Assembly: GCF_003946625.1 (NCBI RefSeq)
Contig: NZ_RHOR01000001.1
Span: 1 to 64,000, forward strand
Direction of reading: 5' to 3'
Source of the DNA: Companilactobacillus kedongensis
GTDB lineage: Bacteria > Bacillota > Bacilli > Lactobacillales > Lactobacillaceae
DNA: 64,000 nt
The first letter of the stretch is position 1, and the number at the start of each line of letters is the position of its first letter. The position numbers and the translations under genes were made by a program. Under the pieces are notes generated by a model, which worked only from the letters and a program-made list of their open reading frames with translations, made no database searches and had not been told where the DNA came from. Of the stretch, positions 9,432 to 17,311 are shown one piece after another.

Positions 9432-10619
9432 ATGCCAAAACTAGATTCTAGTGTTGAACACGTTGTTAATAAAGTTGTTGACCCCATTGGAGTTTCTCAA
9501 ATAAGATATTTTGCTAAGAAATTTTCACAAATTCCTGGCATTATCAAAATGACTTTAGGCGAACCAGATTTTAATGTGCCAGAACACGTTAAACAGGCAG
9601 CAATTGAAAGTATTAAAGAAAATGACTCACACTATTCAGAACAAGCTGGGATTATTGGTTTGCGAAAAGCTATTGCTAATTACTTAAATGTACGTTTCGA
9701 CTTAGACTACGATCCTGAATCAGAAATCGTTGTAACTATCGGAGCTACTGAAGCAGTTTATGCGACTTTTGCAGCCATGATCAATCCTGGTGATAAGGTG
9801 ATTATTCCTACACCAACATTTGCCTTGTATATTCCTATTATCAAAGTATTAGGTGGAATTCCTGTGCAAGTCGATACAACTGCCGATGGCTTCAGATTAA
9901 CTGGTAAGAAGTTAGCTGAAGTAATCGAACGTGAAGGTGAAGATAAAGTTAAGGCCGTTTTGATCAATTATCCTGGTAACCCAACTGGTTTTGTATATTC
10001 TAAAGAACAATTAGAAGAAATCGTTGATGTTGTTAAAGATAAAGAAATGTTTGTTATTTCAGATGAAATTTACGCTGAATTAATATATGGCAGAAAGCAT
10101 GTTTCATTTGCTAAATTATTGCCTGGTAAGACAATTTTGATCAACGGACTTTCTAAATCACATGCCATGACAGGATATCGTATCGGATACCTTGCTGGAC
10201 CAGAAGGATTTGTTAAGAATGCTTTGAAGATGCACGCCTTTATGGTAACTGCACCATCAAATCCTGCTCAATATGCCGCACAAGAAGCACTGGAAAATGG
10301 TATCGATGACGCATCAGAGATGAGAGTTGTCTATCAAGAACGTCGTGACTATATCGTTGGTAAATTAAATGATCTAGGTTATGACACACTTCTACCAGAA
10401 GGAGCATTCTATACATTTTCAAAGATCCCAGCTAAATTTGGTTTAAGTTCAGTTGAGTTTTGTACACGTCTAGCTGAAGAAGCAAAACTTGGTGTAACAC
10501 CAGGAATGGCCTTTGGTGAAGGTGGAGAAGGATACTTCAGAATGTCTTACGCTTCTTCAATGGAAGATATCAAAGAAGCTATGAATCGTTTAGAGAAATT
10601 TACAAAGAGTTTACAGTAA
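9432..10619 (+). CDS. Second PatA-type aminotransferase (tandem paralogue)
   Basis: 395 residues, colinear and highly similar to the preceding aminotransferase throughout: TLGEPDFNVPEHVKQAA, NYPGNPTGFVYS, ISDEIYAELIYG, INGLSKSHAMTGYRIGY. It is intact, with all PLP-binding residues. It arose by tandem duplication and lies 40 nt downstream with its own GGAG. It may share the DAP transaminase step or have shifted to another amino acid (aromatic, methionine or aspartate); the sequence alone does not decide. Confidence 0.85.
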   Translation: MPKLDSSVEHVVNKVVDPIGVSQIRYFAKKFSQIPGIIKMTLGEPDFNVPEHVKQAAIESIKENDSHYSEQAGIIGLRKAIANYLNVRFDLDYDPESEIVVTIGATEAVYATFAAMINPGDKVIIPTPTFALYIPIIKVLGGIPVQVDTTADGFRLTGKKLAEVIEREGEDKVKAVLINYPGNPTGFVYSKEQLEEIVDVVKDKEMFVISDEIYAELIYGRKHVSFAKLLPGKTILINGLSKSHAMTGYRIGYLAGPEGFVKNALKMHAFMVTAPSNPAQYAAQEALENGIDDASEMRVVYQERRDYIVGKLNDLGYDTLLPEGAFYTFSKIPAKFGLSSVEFCTRLAEEAKLGVTPGMAFGEGGEGYFRMSYASSMEDIKEAMNRLEKFTKSLQ

Positions 10620-10645
10620 AAATTTATTAAAGGGATGGAAAAATA

Positions 10646-11710
10646 ATGAGTGAAGGTTATGAAGTTGCTATTTTAGGAGCTACAGGTGCAGTAGGTACAC
10701 GTTTAATTCAACAATTAGAGGAATCAACAATTCCTGTTTCAAAGGTAAGATTATTAGCATCAAGTCGATCAGCTGGCAAAACTTTACATTTTAAAGGTCA
10801 ACCAGTGACTGTTGAAGAAGCTAAACCAGAATCATTCGAAGGTGTAGATATTGTTTTGGCATCTGCAGGTGGTTCGGTATCAAAGAAATTGTTGCCAGAA
10901 GCTGTTAAACGCGGTGCCGTTTGTGTTGATAATACTAGTGCCTTTAGAATGGACCCTGACGTACCTCTAGTCGTACCAGAAGTTAATGAAAAAGCTCTTT
11001 ATAAGCATCATGGTATTATTGCCAACCCTAACTGTTCAACAATTCAAATGATGGTTGCACTTGAACCGATCAGAAAAGCTTTTGGTTTGAAACAGATTAT
11101 TGTTTCAACTTATCAAGCCGCTTCTGGTGCTGGTCAATCAGCTTTGAATGAATTATATAGTGAAGCTCAAGACTTTCTTGACGGCAAAGAAATGTCAGCT
11201 GATATCTTCCCAACTAAAGGTGATAAAGAACACTATCCTTTGGCATTCAACTTGTTACCACAAATTGATGTCCTAGAAGATAACCTTTATTCACATGAAG
11301 AGTGGAAGATGATCCACGAGACTAAAAAGATTATGTTAGATGATATGGATTCACCAGAAATCAAAGTAACAGCAACTTGTGTCAGAGTACCAGTTCCTAT
11401 CAGTCATGGTGAATCAATTTATATTGAAGTTGAAAAGAAAGATGAAGCTTCAGTAGAAAAGATTCGTGAAGCTATCGAAAATGCACCTGGTGCAGTTCTT
11501 CAAGATGATCCTGCACATCAAGTTTATCCACAGCCAATTAATGCAACTGGTAAGCGTGATACATATGTTGGTAGAATTCGTCCTGATCTTGAGAACAAAG
11601 GAGCCTTCAATATGTGGGTCGTTTCCGACAACTTGCTAAAGGGTGCTGCTTGGAATACTGTTCAAATTGCTGAGAGACTTGTTGCTGATGGCCTTGTTGA
11701 GGTAAAATAA
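10646..11710 (+). CDS. asd: Aspartate-semialdehyde dehydrogenase
   Basis: Reduces aspartyl phosphate (the LysC product) to aspartate semialdehyde, the substrate of DapA. 354 residues. NADP-binding loop [13 protein letters not shown] at the N-terminus, active-site Cys in [12 protein letters not shown], and the later motif [13 protein letters not shown] with its conserved His. It is last in the riboswitch-controlled operon and is followed by a strong terminator. Confidence 0.96.
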   Translation: MSEGYEVAILGATGAVGTRLIQQLEESTIPVSKVRLLASSRSAGKTLHFKGQPVTVEEAKPESFEGVDIVLASAGGSVSKKLLPEAVKRGAVCVDNTSAFRMDPDVPLVVPEVNEKALYKHHGIIANPNCSTIQMMVALEPIRKAFGLKQIIVSTYQAASGAGQSALNELYSEAQDFLDGKEMSADIFPTKGDKEHYPLAFNLLPQIDVLEDNLYSHEEWKMIHETKKIMLDDMDSPEIKVTATCVRVPVPISHGESIYIEVEKKDEASVEKIREAIENAPGAVLQDDPAHQVYPQPINATGKRDTYVGRIRPDLENKGAFNMWVVSDNLLKGAAWNTVQIAERLVADGLVEVK

Positions 11711-11723
11711 TTTTTTAGTTATT

Positions 11724-11760
11724 AATTCCCGTCATTCATTAAACAATGACGGGATTTTTA
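11724..11760 (+). terminator. Terminator of the lysA-asd operon
   Basis: Hairpin TCCCGTCATT/AATGACGGGA followed by T5ATATT7. Confidence 0.88.
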
Positions 11761-11780
11761 TATTTTTTTGAGGTGATTTT

Positions 11781-12500
11781 ATGGAAGAAGTACAAACTGA
11801 TCCAGGCTATACAACTTTCCGGGATGGAGTTAGGAGCTGTTTACCTACAGTTTTAGGATATTTGGGTATTGGTTTTTCCTTTGGTATTGTGGGGATCAAC
11901 TCACATCTTAATTTGTTTGAAATTGCATTGATGTCAGCCATTGTTTATGGTGGGAGCTCACAATTTGTTATGTGTGGCTTATTGTTAGCTAACACATCTA
12001 TTACTGGTATCGTTATGACGGTGTTTTTGGTTAATTTAAGACATTTATTGATGAGTATGACTGCCAGTCCACATTTTAGGGAAGAGTCACTGTTGAAAAA
12101 CATTTCGATAGGTTCTCTACTGACGGATGAATCCTTTGCAGTTTTTTCTACTACGGTCGCACAAGAGAAACACTTTTCTTTGCGCTGGATGGAGGGCTTG
12201 AACGTAACTGCATATATTACTTGGATCGTTGCAACTATTCTAGGGGGAGTGGTTGGCAATTTTATTACTAATCCAGAACAATTTGGGCTCGACTTTGCTT
12301 TGACAGCAATGTTTGCCGGATTATTTATTACCCAATTTCAGTGGGAATTGACAAAGAGTCAAAAGAAATCCGTTTCGGTGGTGGTATTCGTCGGTGTAAG
12401 TTTATATTTATTGCTATTTTTCGTTAGTTCATCTGTTGCTGTTATTATTTCCGCTTTGGTCGGATGTTTTGTTGGGGGGATCATTCATGATAATAAGTAA
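11781..12500 (+). CDS. azlC: AzlC family branched-chain amino acid exporter, large subunit
   Basis: Integral membrane protein of 239 residues with several hydrophobic helices (about 5-7). Motifs typical of AzlC are present: LGIGFSFGI, MSAIVYGGSSQFV, NLRHLLMSM and TDESFAVF. With AzlD it forms an exporter, in characterised relatives for branched-chain amino acids; the substrate here is inferred. The azlD start overlaps its last 14 nt. Confidence 0.9.
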   Translation: MEEVQTDPGYTTFRDGVRSCLPTVLGYLGIGFSFGIVGINSHLNLFEIALMSAIVYGGSSQFVMCGLLLANTSITGIVMTVFLVNLRHLLMSMTASPHFREESLLKNISIGSLLTDESFAVFSTTVAQEKHFSLRWMEGLNVTAYITWIVATILGGVVGNFITNPEQFGLDFALTAMFAGLFITQFQWELTKSQKKSVSVVVFVGVSLYLLLFFVSSSVAVIISALVGCFVGGIIHDNK

Positions 12501-12813
12501 AAGTATCCTGTTAATATTAGTCGGAAGTGCTTTAGTTACATGGATCCCCAGAATAACGCCATTTATTTTGGGAAAGATGGTTAAATTTCCAGCTGTGGTG
12601 ACACGGTTCTTGGAATATTTACCACTTTCAATATTGTTTGCTTTATTATTGGAGACTGTTTTTAATGCGAAAACAGGCCATTTAGCTGTTCCTAAATGGG
12701 ATATAGTTATTGCTTTGGTGCCAACCGTTATAACGGCTGTTTGGTTAAAAGATCTAATGAAGACAGTTATTGTTGGGATTGTTGCTATGGCCTTAGTTCG
12801 TTTGGTTATGTAG
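12487..12813 (+). CDS. azlD: AzlD family membrane subunit
   Basis: Small membrane protein of 108 residues, about four hydrophobic segments, with the AzlD pattern WIPRITPFILG and FLEYLPLSILFALL. I start at the ATG at 12487 (MIISKSILL), preceded by GGGGGG; the upstream extension falls inside azlC. The 14-nt overlap implies coupled translation and a two-subunit exporter. Confidence 0.88.
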   Translation: MIISKSILLILVGSALVTWIPRITPFILGKMVKFPAVVTRFLEYLPLSILFALLLETVFNAKTGHLAVPKWDIVIALVPTVITAVWLKDLMKTVIVGIVAMALVRLVM

Positions 12814-12839
12814 TCATTACGATAATGGTAAATATTATT

Positions 12840-12878
12840 AAGAAGCTAGATTGATATTTCAATCCAGCTTCTTTTCTT
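12840..12878 (+). terminator. Terminator of azlCD
   Basis: Near-perfect hairpin GAAGCTAGATTG/CAATCCAGCTTC followed by TTTTC and a further T-rich stretch. Confidence 0.82.
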
Positions 12879-12917
12879 TTACTATATGTGTATATAAATT
12901 ATTCAAGGGAGTTTATT

Positions 12918-14228
12918 TTGAAAAAATTCTTTGAAACCTTTTCAGAGGGAGTATTGAACTTATTTGCCAATGTGGGAGTTGTTATTCCATATTTTTTCTG
13001 TTTATCACTCTATAATCATAATAAAAGTGTGGCCGCCTATGTCTTGCCGTTCTTGATGTTATATACTTTTCGTTCGATAGGAATGTTGATCACAGTTTAC
13101 ATCAGATACTCGGCATCACTTATGTTGATCATATCTAATTTATTTGGCGTTATTGGTTCGTTGTGCCTGATATTTGCTCGAAATATTTGGTTTGGAATAG
13201 TAGGGGGAATATTACTAGGATTGGCTTCTAGTTGGGTTTGGCCGTACTTCTTAACAGTCCGTACTAAAGGGAAAATAACCAATGATTTTCATCTAACCAA
13301 ATTGCATTGGTTAGGATCACTTCTCTCAATGATTCTTTTGATAATTGTTGAATTATTAGCTATTAAAACTTCGCAATATTGGATCTCATTCGTCATTTTG
13401 GCAGTTCTATTTGCTATCTCAATGTGGGGAAGCTGGAAAATGAATTCCAAAATTGATTTCTATCGTGATCATGAATTTAGTAGGCACAGTCGCAATTATT
13501 CAGCAATCGGTCTGATATTTATTGTGATACTAATCATGCTAATCTTTATGATTCGTTATACAAGGTTAGAAAATATCATGCGTGTTGGAGATATCTACAT
13601 AGGTGGAATTGCTGTTGTAGCATTAGTGATCCTATGGTTCTATCAATTGAAAATTCATAGAATGCTCTTTCCATTAAGCTTGGCTTCGATCAATCGAGGA
13701 GTTGTGATGAATTTTGTTTTACTATATACAATTTTTGACAGTAGCTTGAGATTGGGTTTCAGTACCTTATTGATCGTATATCTGTTGTACTTGTTAGGGT
13801 TTGAAATTGGTCCTTTTATATTAAAAAGTCACTTAGGATTACGTTATCCATTAGTGATATTAGGGTTGATACTATCGTTGTTTAATTTCACTTATTTCGT
13901 TGGTATTTTATGTTGTGCATTATTTGTTGGATCAGATAATTCAATTTTGAATAATTCATTATACAGTCACCCAAAGATTGAAACTGAGCGTGCATTTTTA
14001 GTTAAATATCAGCTATCGGCGGTCGGTAATATTTCTCAACAATTGTTTTATATGGTCGTTGTCTACTTAGTAAGTTTTTGTAGTCATACTGGGGTTTTGA
14101 AATTCTTCAGTACAGGTGCAAAAGTTCCTGGTTCTTTATTATTAGCAGTTCGGATACCAGTAACTCTGACTGTATTATTGTCGGTGGTTATTACTTATTA
14201 TTTTGTTCGAGGGGAAAAAACTGAATAG
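12918..14228 (+). CDS. MFS-like polytopic membrane protein
   Basis: 436 residues, about 12 hydrophobic helices spread evenly, with a short charged loop near residue 180 (KMNSKIDFYRDHEFSRHSR), an arrangement like the 6+6 helices of major facilitator transporters. I see no substrate-specific motif. I start at the TTG at 12918 (MKKFFETF) because AAGGGAG lies 6 nt upstream; the GTG at 12888 has no such site. It has its own terminator region downstream, made of a structured repeat and a hairpin. Function unknown beyond likely transport. Confidence 0.7.
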   Translation: MKKFFETFSEGVLNLFANVGVVIPYFFCLSLYNHNKSVAAYVLPFLMLYTFRSIGMLITVYIRYSASLMLIISNLFGVIGSLCLIFARNIWFGIVGGILLGLASSWVWPYFLTVRTKGKITNDFHLTKLHWLGSLLSMILLIIVELLAIKTSQYWISFVILAVLFAISMWGSWKMNSKIDFYRDHEFSRHSRNYSAIGLIFIVILIMLIFMIRYTRLENIMRVGDIYIGGIAVVALVILWFYQLKIHRMLFPLSLASINRGVVMNFVLLYTIFDSSLRLGFSTLLIVYLLYLLGFEIGPFILKSHLGLRYPLVILGLILSLFNFTYFVGILCCALFVGSDNSILNNSLYSHPKIETERAFLVKYQLSAVGNISQQLFYMVVVYLVSFCSHTGVLKFFSTGAKVPGSLLLAVRIPVTLTVLLSVVITYYFVRGEKTE

Positions 14229-14234
14229 TGGTAT

Positions 14235-14409
14235 GCCTACGAGCGAGATGGTACTGGTCTGCTTTGGGAACGGCTTCAGCCAAGGTCTGAAGCCTCGATT
14301 TTGAGCTTTGCTTTCGCAAATCTCGAAATACGTCCATTCTGTAAGTACGGCTGCGCCGTTCTAACAGAATTTTCACAGCTGACCAGCACCATCTCGCTCT
14401 CCGGCTCGG
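14235..14409 (+). repeat. Structured 3'-UTR element, copy 1 (forward)
   Basis: About 175 nt beginning 6 nt after the MFS-like stop codon. Outer arms at 14241-14259 and 14381-14399 pair with one mismatch (GAGCGAGATGGT..CTGGTC). Inside are three hairpins: CTTCAG/CTGAAG around CCAAGGT; ATTTTGAG/CTCGAAAT with inner TTTGC/GCAAA; and ATTCTGT/ACAGAAT with inner ACGGC/GCCGT. The same layout recurs in seven other full copies with different but still complementary arm sequences. Function unknown. Confidence 0.85.
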
Positions 14410-14442
14410 GTATCTTAGTTCAATTAAATATGCAAAATTAAA

Positions 14443-14500
14443 AATCCCTTTATAAAAAGTCAGATGTTACATCGGACAAATTATAAAGGGATTATTTTTT
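14443..14500. terminator. Hairpin between paired elements, probably a bidirectional terminator
   Basis: Arms AATCCCTTTATAA (14443-14455) and TTATAAAGGGATT (14481-14493) are perfectly complementary, with an inner GTC-GATGT/ATC-GAC stem and a T-rich tail on the plus strand (AAAATT on the other side). It separates the convergent MFS-like and hrtRBA transcripts. Confidence 0.7.
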
Positions 14501-14510
14501 GATGAATATA

Positions 14511-14682
14511 GCCGAAGGTATCTAGTAATGGAACCAGTTGCGGTTGTGGCGTTAGGACGGTGGTACACCGTTCTTACACCACGGACGATTCTGAGATTTT
14601 CGATAACAAAGCTCAAAATCGAATCTTCATACCTTGGCTGAAGATGTTCCCGTAACAGGTGGAATTACTAGATACCTTCGGC
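14511..14682 (-). repeat. Structured 3'-UTR element, copy 2 (reverse)
   Basis: Read on the minus strand it starts 10 nt after the stop of the HrtA-like ATPase. Outer arms 14511-14529 and 14664-14682 are a perfect 19-nt inverted repeat whose sequence differs from copy 1. The three inner hairpins are conserved. It forms a head-to-head pair with copy 1 around the terminator hairpin. Confidence 0.85.
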
Positions 14683-14691
14683 GGGAAAACC

Positions 14692-15381
14692 CTACCCAGC
14701 TTTCAAACTGTTATTAAGGCTCATATTACCATCCATGATTTCGTAAACATTGTCAGCAAAGTTTATTAGTCGTAGATCATGTGTCACTACCACAACAGCG
14801 GTATTTTGTTCTTTAGCTAAAGTTTGAAAAATTTTTCCTACCTCTGCTACACGTTCACTATCTAAAGCAGCTGTCGGTTCATCAGCTAAGATAATATCAG
14901 GCTTAGTGAAAAGCGCTCTAGCAATTGCTACTCGTTGGTTTTGACCACCAGATAGTTCGCCGGGATATTTATTTTCCAAATCAGTAATGCCTAGTTGATC
15001 CATCAGACTATCTAATGTTTTGTCATCAAGATTGTGTTCCTTTTTTACTTTTGTGACTAATTTGAATTGTTCTTTCACGGTTAGGTAAGGGATAAGATTA
15101 TAAGCCTGTAATACAAATCCAATTTTATTTAGTCTTAAAGCATCTCTTTGCTTATTTGAGAGTGATTTTAATGCTTGTCCTTCTAGTTCCACTGAACCTT
15201 CGGTTGGTGTCTGTAATCCACCGGCAATGGTCAGAAAGGTACTTTTTCCAGATCCGGATGGTCCTAGAACTAGATTGACTTCACCTTTTTTGGCGGTAAA
15301 ATTTATATCTTTTAAAACATGTACACGACTGCTGCCAGAGCCGAAATATTTATTGATATTTTTAAGTTGTAAAGTTGTCAT
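14692..15381 (-). CDS. hrtA: ABC transporter ATP-binding protein, HrtA-like (heme efflux)
   Basis: 229 residues. Walker A LGPSGSGKST (residues ~39-48), Q-loop IGFVLQAYNLIPYL, signature LSGGQNQRVAIARA, Walker B DIILADEPTAALD and the H-loop THD. This is the MacB/LolD-type ATPase that pairs with FtsX-like permeases. I start at the ATG at 15381, with GGTGG upstream; the GTG at 15390 is less likely. It overlaps the permease gene's end region by a few bases depending on start. Heme as substrate is inferred from the operon and operators. Confidence 0.8.
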   Translation of the reverse strand: MTTLQLKNINKYFGSGSSRVHVLKDINFTAKKGEVNLVLGPSGSGKSTFLTIAGGLQTPTEGSVELEGQALKSLSNKQRDALRLNKIGFVLQAYNLIPYLTVKEQFKLVTKVKKEHNLDDKTLDSLMDQLGITDLENKYPGELSGGQNQRVAIARALFTKPDIILADEPTAALDSERVAEVGKIFQTLAKEQNTAVVVVTHDLRLINFADNVYEIMDGNMSLNNSLKAG

Positions 15382-15382
15382 A

Positions 15383-16444
15383 TTAACCACCGATCACGCT
15401 GACAGGATCAACGTTTAGAATTAATTTAATAGGTATTAGGGCACCGATCAGTCCTGTTAAAATTAAACCGATACCAACACTGGATAGGATGGGGATGTCA
15501 AAGCTCATAGGAATCGATGTGGGAATAATAAGAGCTGTTGCCGCTGTTAAGATGGTTCCAATTAACAGACCACCGATCACGAGAATGATCGATTGAGATA
15601 TTGTAGCGCCAACCAGAGTTTTTGCGGGAATACCCTGTGCTCTGAGAACTGCATAATTTTGAAGTTTTTGAATTGTTAAAATGTATAGAAAAACGGCGAT
15701 AACTATTAAGGAAATGACCATTAAAAAGCCGATCATAAAGATAAATGTTGAGTTTTGAGCTGAATATCCGGGTAATTTAGAGATAAAAGTAGATGTTGAG
15801 TAGGTTTCCAATTGTTCATTATTAGCTTTGAAATTTGCATTTTTGGAAACAATGGCACTACCAGTAAATTGTCCGTTTAAGTTTTTGATACTTTGCCAAG
15901 CTGTTATGTCGCCGTAAATGACGGGAGCAATATTTAATTTGGCATTTTTTACGAAACCAACGATTGTGTACTTAGTTTTGTCAGAGTTGAGGTTTAATTT
16001 ATCCCCAAGTTTATAACCGTCAGTTTTAAACTTTTCATCAACGACGATTTGATGATTGCTGTTGATCTTGTGTCCCGAAGTTAAAACTAGATTTTTGGAA
16101 ATGAATTGTTTCTTACTTAATCCCAAAAATTGTGATGACTCTTTAGCATACCCAGATTTCTTAGCAACTACTGAGGCTTGTCCGATCAAGGCCTCATTTT
16201 TAGTTAGTTTGATGTTTTTCCTTTGATCTTTAGTAATTAATGATTGGGATAGGCTAGTGTTGGAATCCTTATCCAAAACGATACTTTTCATGTTCCATGA
16301 ATCAATTGCATCGGTATTTTGACTTGATAGCCCCATGGCCAAACTGGTTAAAATAAAAATCAGATAACAGATCATGACAATCATGGCTACGATCAAACCA
16401 TATCTGAACTTTTCTTTCTTAATTTCTTTTAGTGATAAGAACAT
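15383..16444 (-). CDS. hrtB: ABC transporter permease, HrtB-like (FtsX fold)
   Basis: 353 residues: one N-terminal membrane helix (residues ~15-38), a ~180-residue extracellular domain, then three C-terminal helices, the classic FtsX/MacB permease layout. The start (MFLSLKEIKKEKFRYGLI) and the segment AIDSWNMKSIVLDKD resemble lactococcal HrtB. It expels heme from the membrane in characterised systems. The ATG lies directly after the regulator's stop, so all three genes form one operon. Confidence 0.8.
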   Translation of the reverse strand: MFLSLKEIKKEKFRYGLIVAMIVMICYLIFILTSLAMGLSSQNTDAIDSWNMKSIVLDKDSNTSLSQSLITKDQRKNIKLTKNEALIGQASVVAKKSGYAKESSQFLGLSKKQFISKNLVLTSGHKINSNHQIVVDEKFKTDGYKLGDKLNLNSDKTKYTIVGFVKNAKLNIAPVIYGDITAWQSIKNLNGQFTGSAIVSKNANFKANNEQLETYSTSTFISKLPGYSAQNSTFIFMIGFLMVISLIVIAVFLYILTIQKLQNYAVLRAQGIPAKTLVGATISQSIILVIGGLLIGTILTAATALIIPTSIPMSFDIPILSSVGIGLILTGLIGALIPIKLILNVDPVSVIGG

Positions 16445-16963
16445 TTATTTTTCCTCTTTTGCTAAAGTATCTAAGACATTAGCAAGTTTCTTCAATAGAA
16501 TTTCTTTGGCGTTAGGTTCTAGCATAATTTGTTTGATGGTTTCGTGGATCATCACTTGAGTGGCCCAATAATATTCACTTTCGGTTATCAGATGATCATC
16601 AAAAGTGGAAACAAAATCCGATTCATTATGCAAAATGTGCATTTTAACTAATGTATAAAAACGGCTGTCTTTACTTTTTTCAACGAATTCACGCGTTTGT
16701 TGAACATATGCGGATGGGGATTCAGTGCGCTCAGTTGTGATATTTTGATGGATCTCTCTCATAGCTATTCCGTATAGATAGCTATAAGCATCTTTTAAAT
16801 CGTCGAAATATTTATAGAAGGCACCTCGGGCAATATCAGATTCTTTAACGATTCGAGAAACCTGTGCCGAATTCAATGTGTGATTAGAGAACTCGTTTAG
16901 TAGTGCATCTATTATTCTTGCTTTTTTGTCATTATCTAAATTTTCAAATGTATTTGAAACCAT
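16445..16963 (-). CDS. hrtR: TetR family regulator, HrtR-like
   Basis: 172 residues. N-terminal helix-turn-helix of the TetR type at ~25-50 (SAQVSRIVKESDIARGAFYKYFDDLKDAYSYL, cited here in part), followed by a ligand-binding domain with several His and Tyr residues (FYTLVKMHILHNESDF). Order regulator-permease-ATPase matches the lactococcal hrtRBA operon, whose regulator releases DNA on binding heme. Two copies of a GACAC-N3-GTGTC type palindrome flank its promoter, which supports autorepression. Confidence 0.82.
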   Translation of the reverse strand: MVSNTFENLDNDKKARIIDALLNEFSNHTLNSAQVSRIVKESDIARGAFYKYFDDLKDAYSYLYGIAMREIHQNITTERTESPSAYVQQTREFVEKSKDSRFYTLVKMHILHNESDFVSTFDDHLITESEYYWATQVMIHETIKQIMLEPNAKEILLKKLANVLDTLAKEEK

Positions 16964-16977
16964 AATAGCCTCCTAAG

Positions 16978-17037
16978 TGACACCGTGTCATCTTTAACTG
17001 TGATGCAAGTATAGATTAAAAAATGACACCGTGTCAA
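16978..17037 (-). promoter_or_regulatory. hrt promoter with two HrtR-type operators
   Basis: Minus-strand -35 TTGACA (17032-17037), 18-nt spacer, -10 TATACT (17008-17013). The palindrome TGACACCGTGTCA occurs twice: 17024-17036, overlapping the -35, and 16978-16990, between the -10 and the ribosome-binding site. Known lactococcal HrtR recognises a closely similar 15-bp palindrome, so these are very likely the regulator's operators. Confidence 0.82.
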
Positions 17038-17311
17038 CCTAAAGAGAATAATTTCTGATAGAAGAAAAATAACCACATATATATATAAATTGAATAAAAT
17101 TTAAAAAATGATAAATAAATTAACTAAAAAAATTCCTTGATTTTTTGAGTGAAATTTGGATTTTTTATGAAACATTATCAGAGAAAATAATTTATTATCT
17201 AGGAAGCACATACCAGATATAGCGTGAAACAAAATGGCACTACCACTAGATATTGATTTACTCAAAATAACCCCATATAATATTATTTATTCAATAGAGG
17301 GTTGTGTGTGT
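17038..17311. other. AT-rich upstream region of nrdD
   Basis: Very AT-rich stretch between the divergent hrt promoter and nrdD, including CACATATATATATA near 17073. I see no convincing NrdR box or strong promoter. If translation of nrdD starts at 17234, the last 78 bases are coding. Confidence 0.4.
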
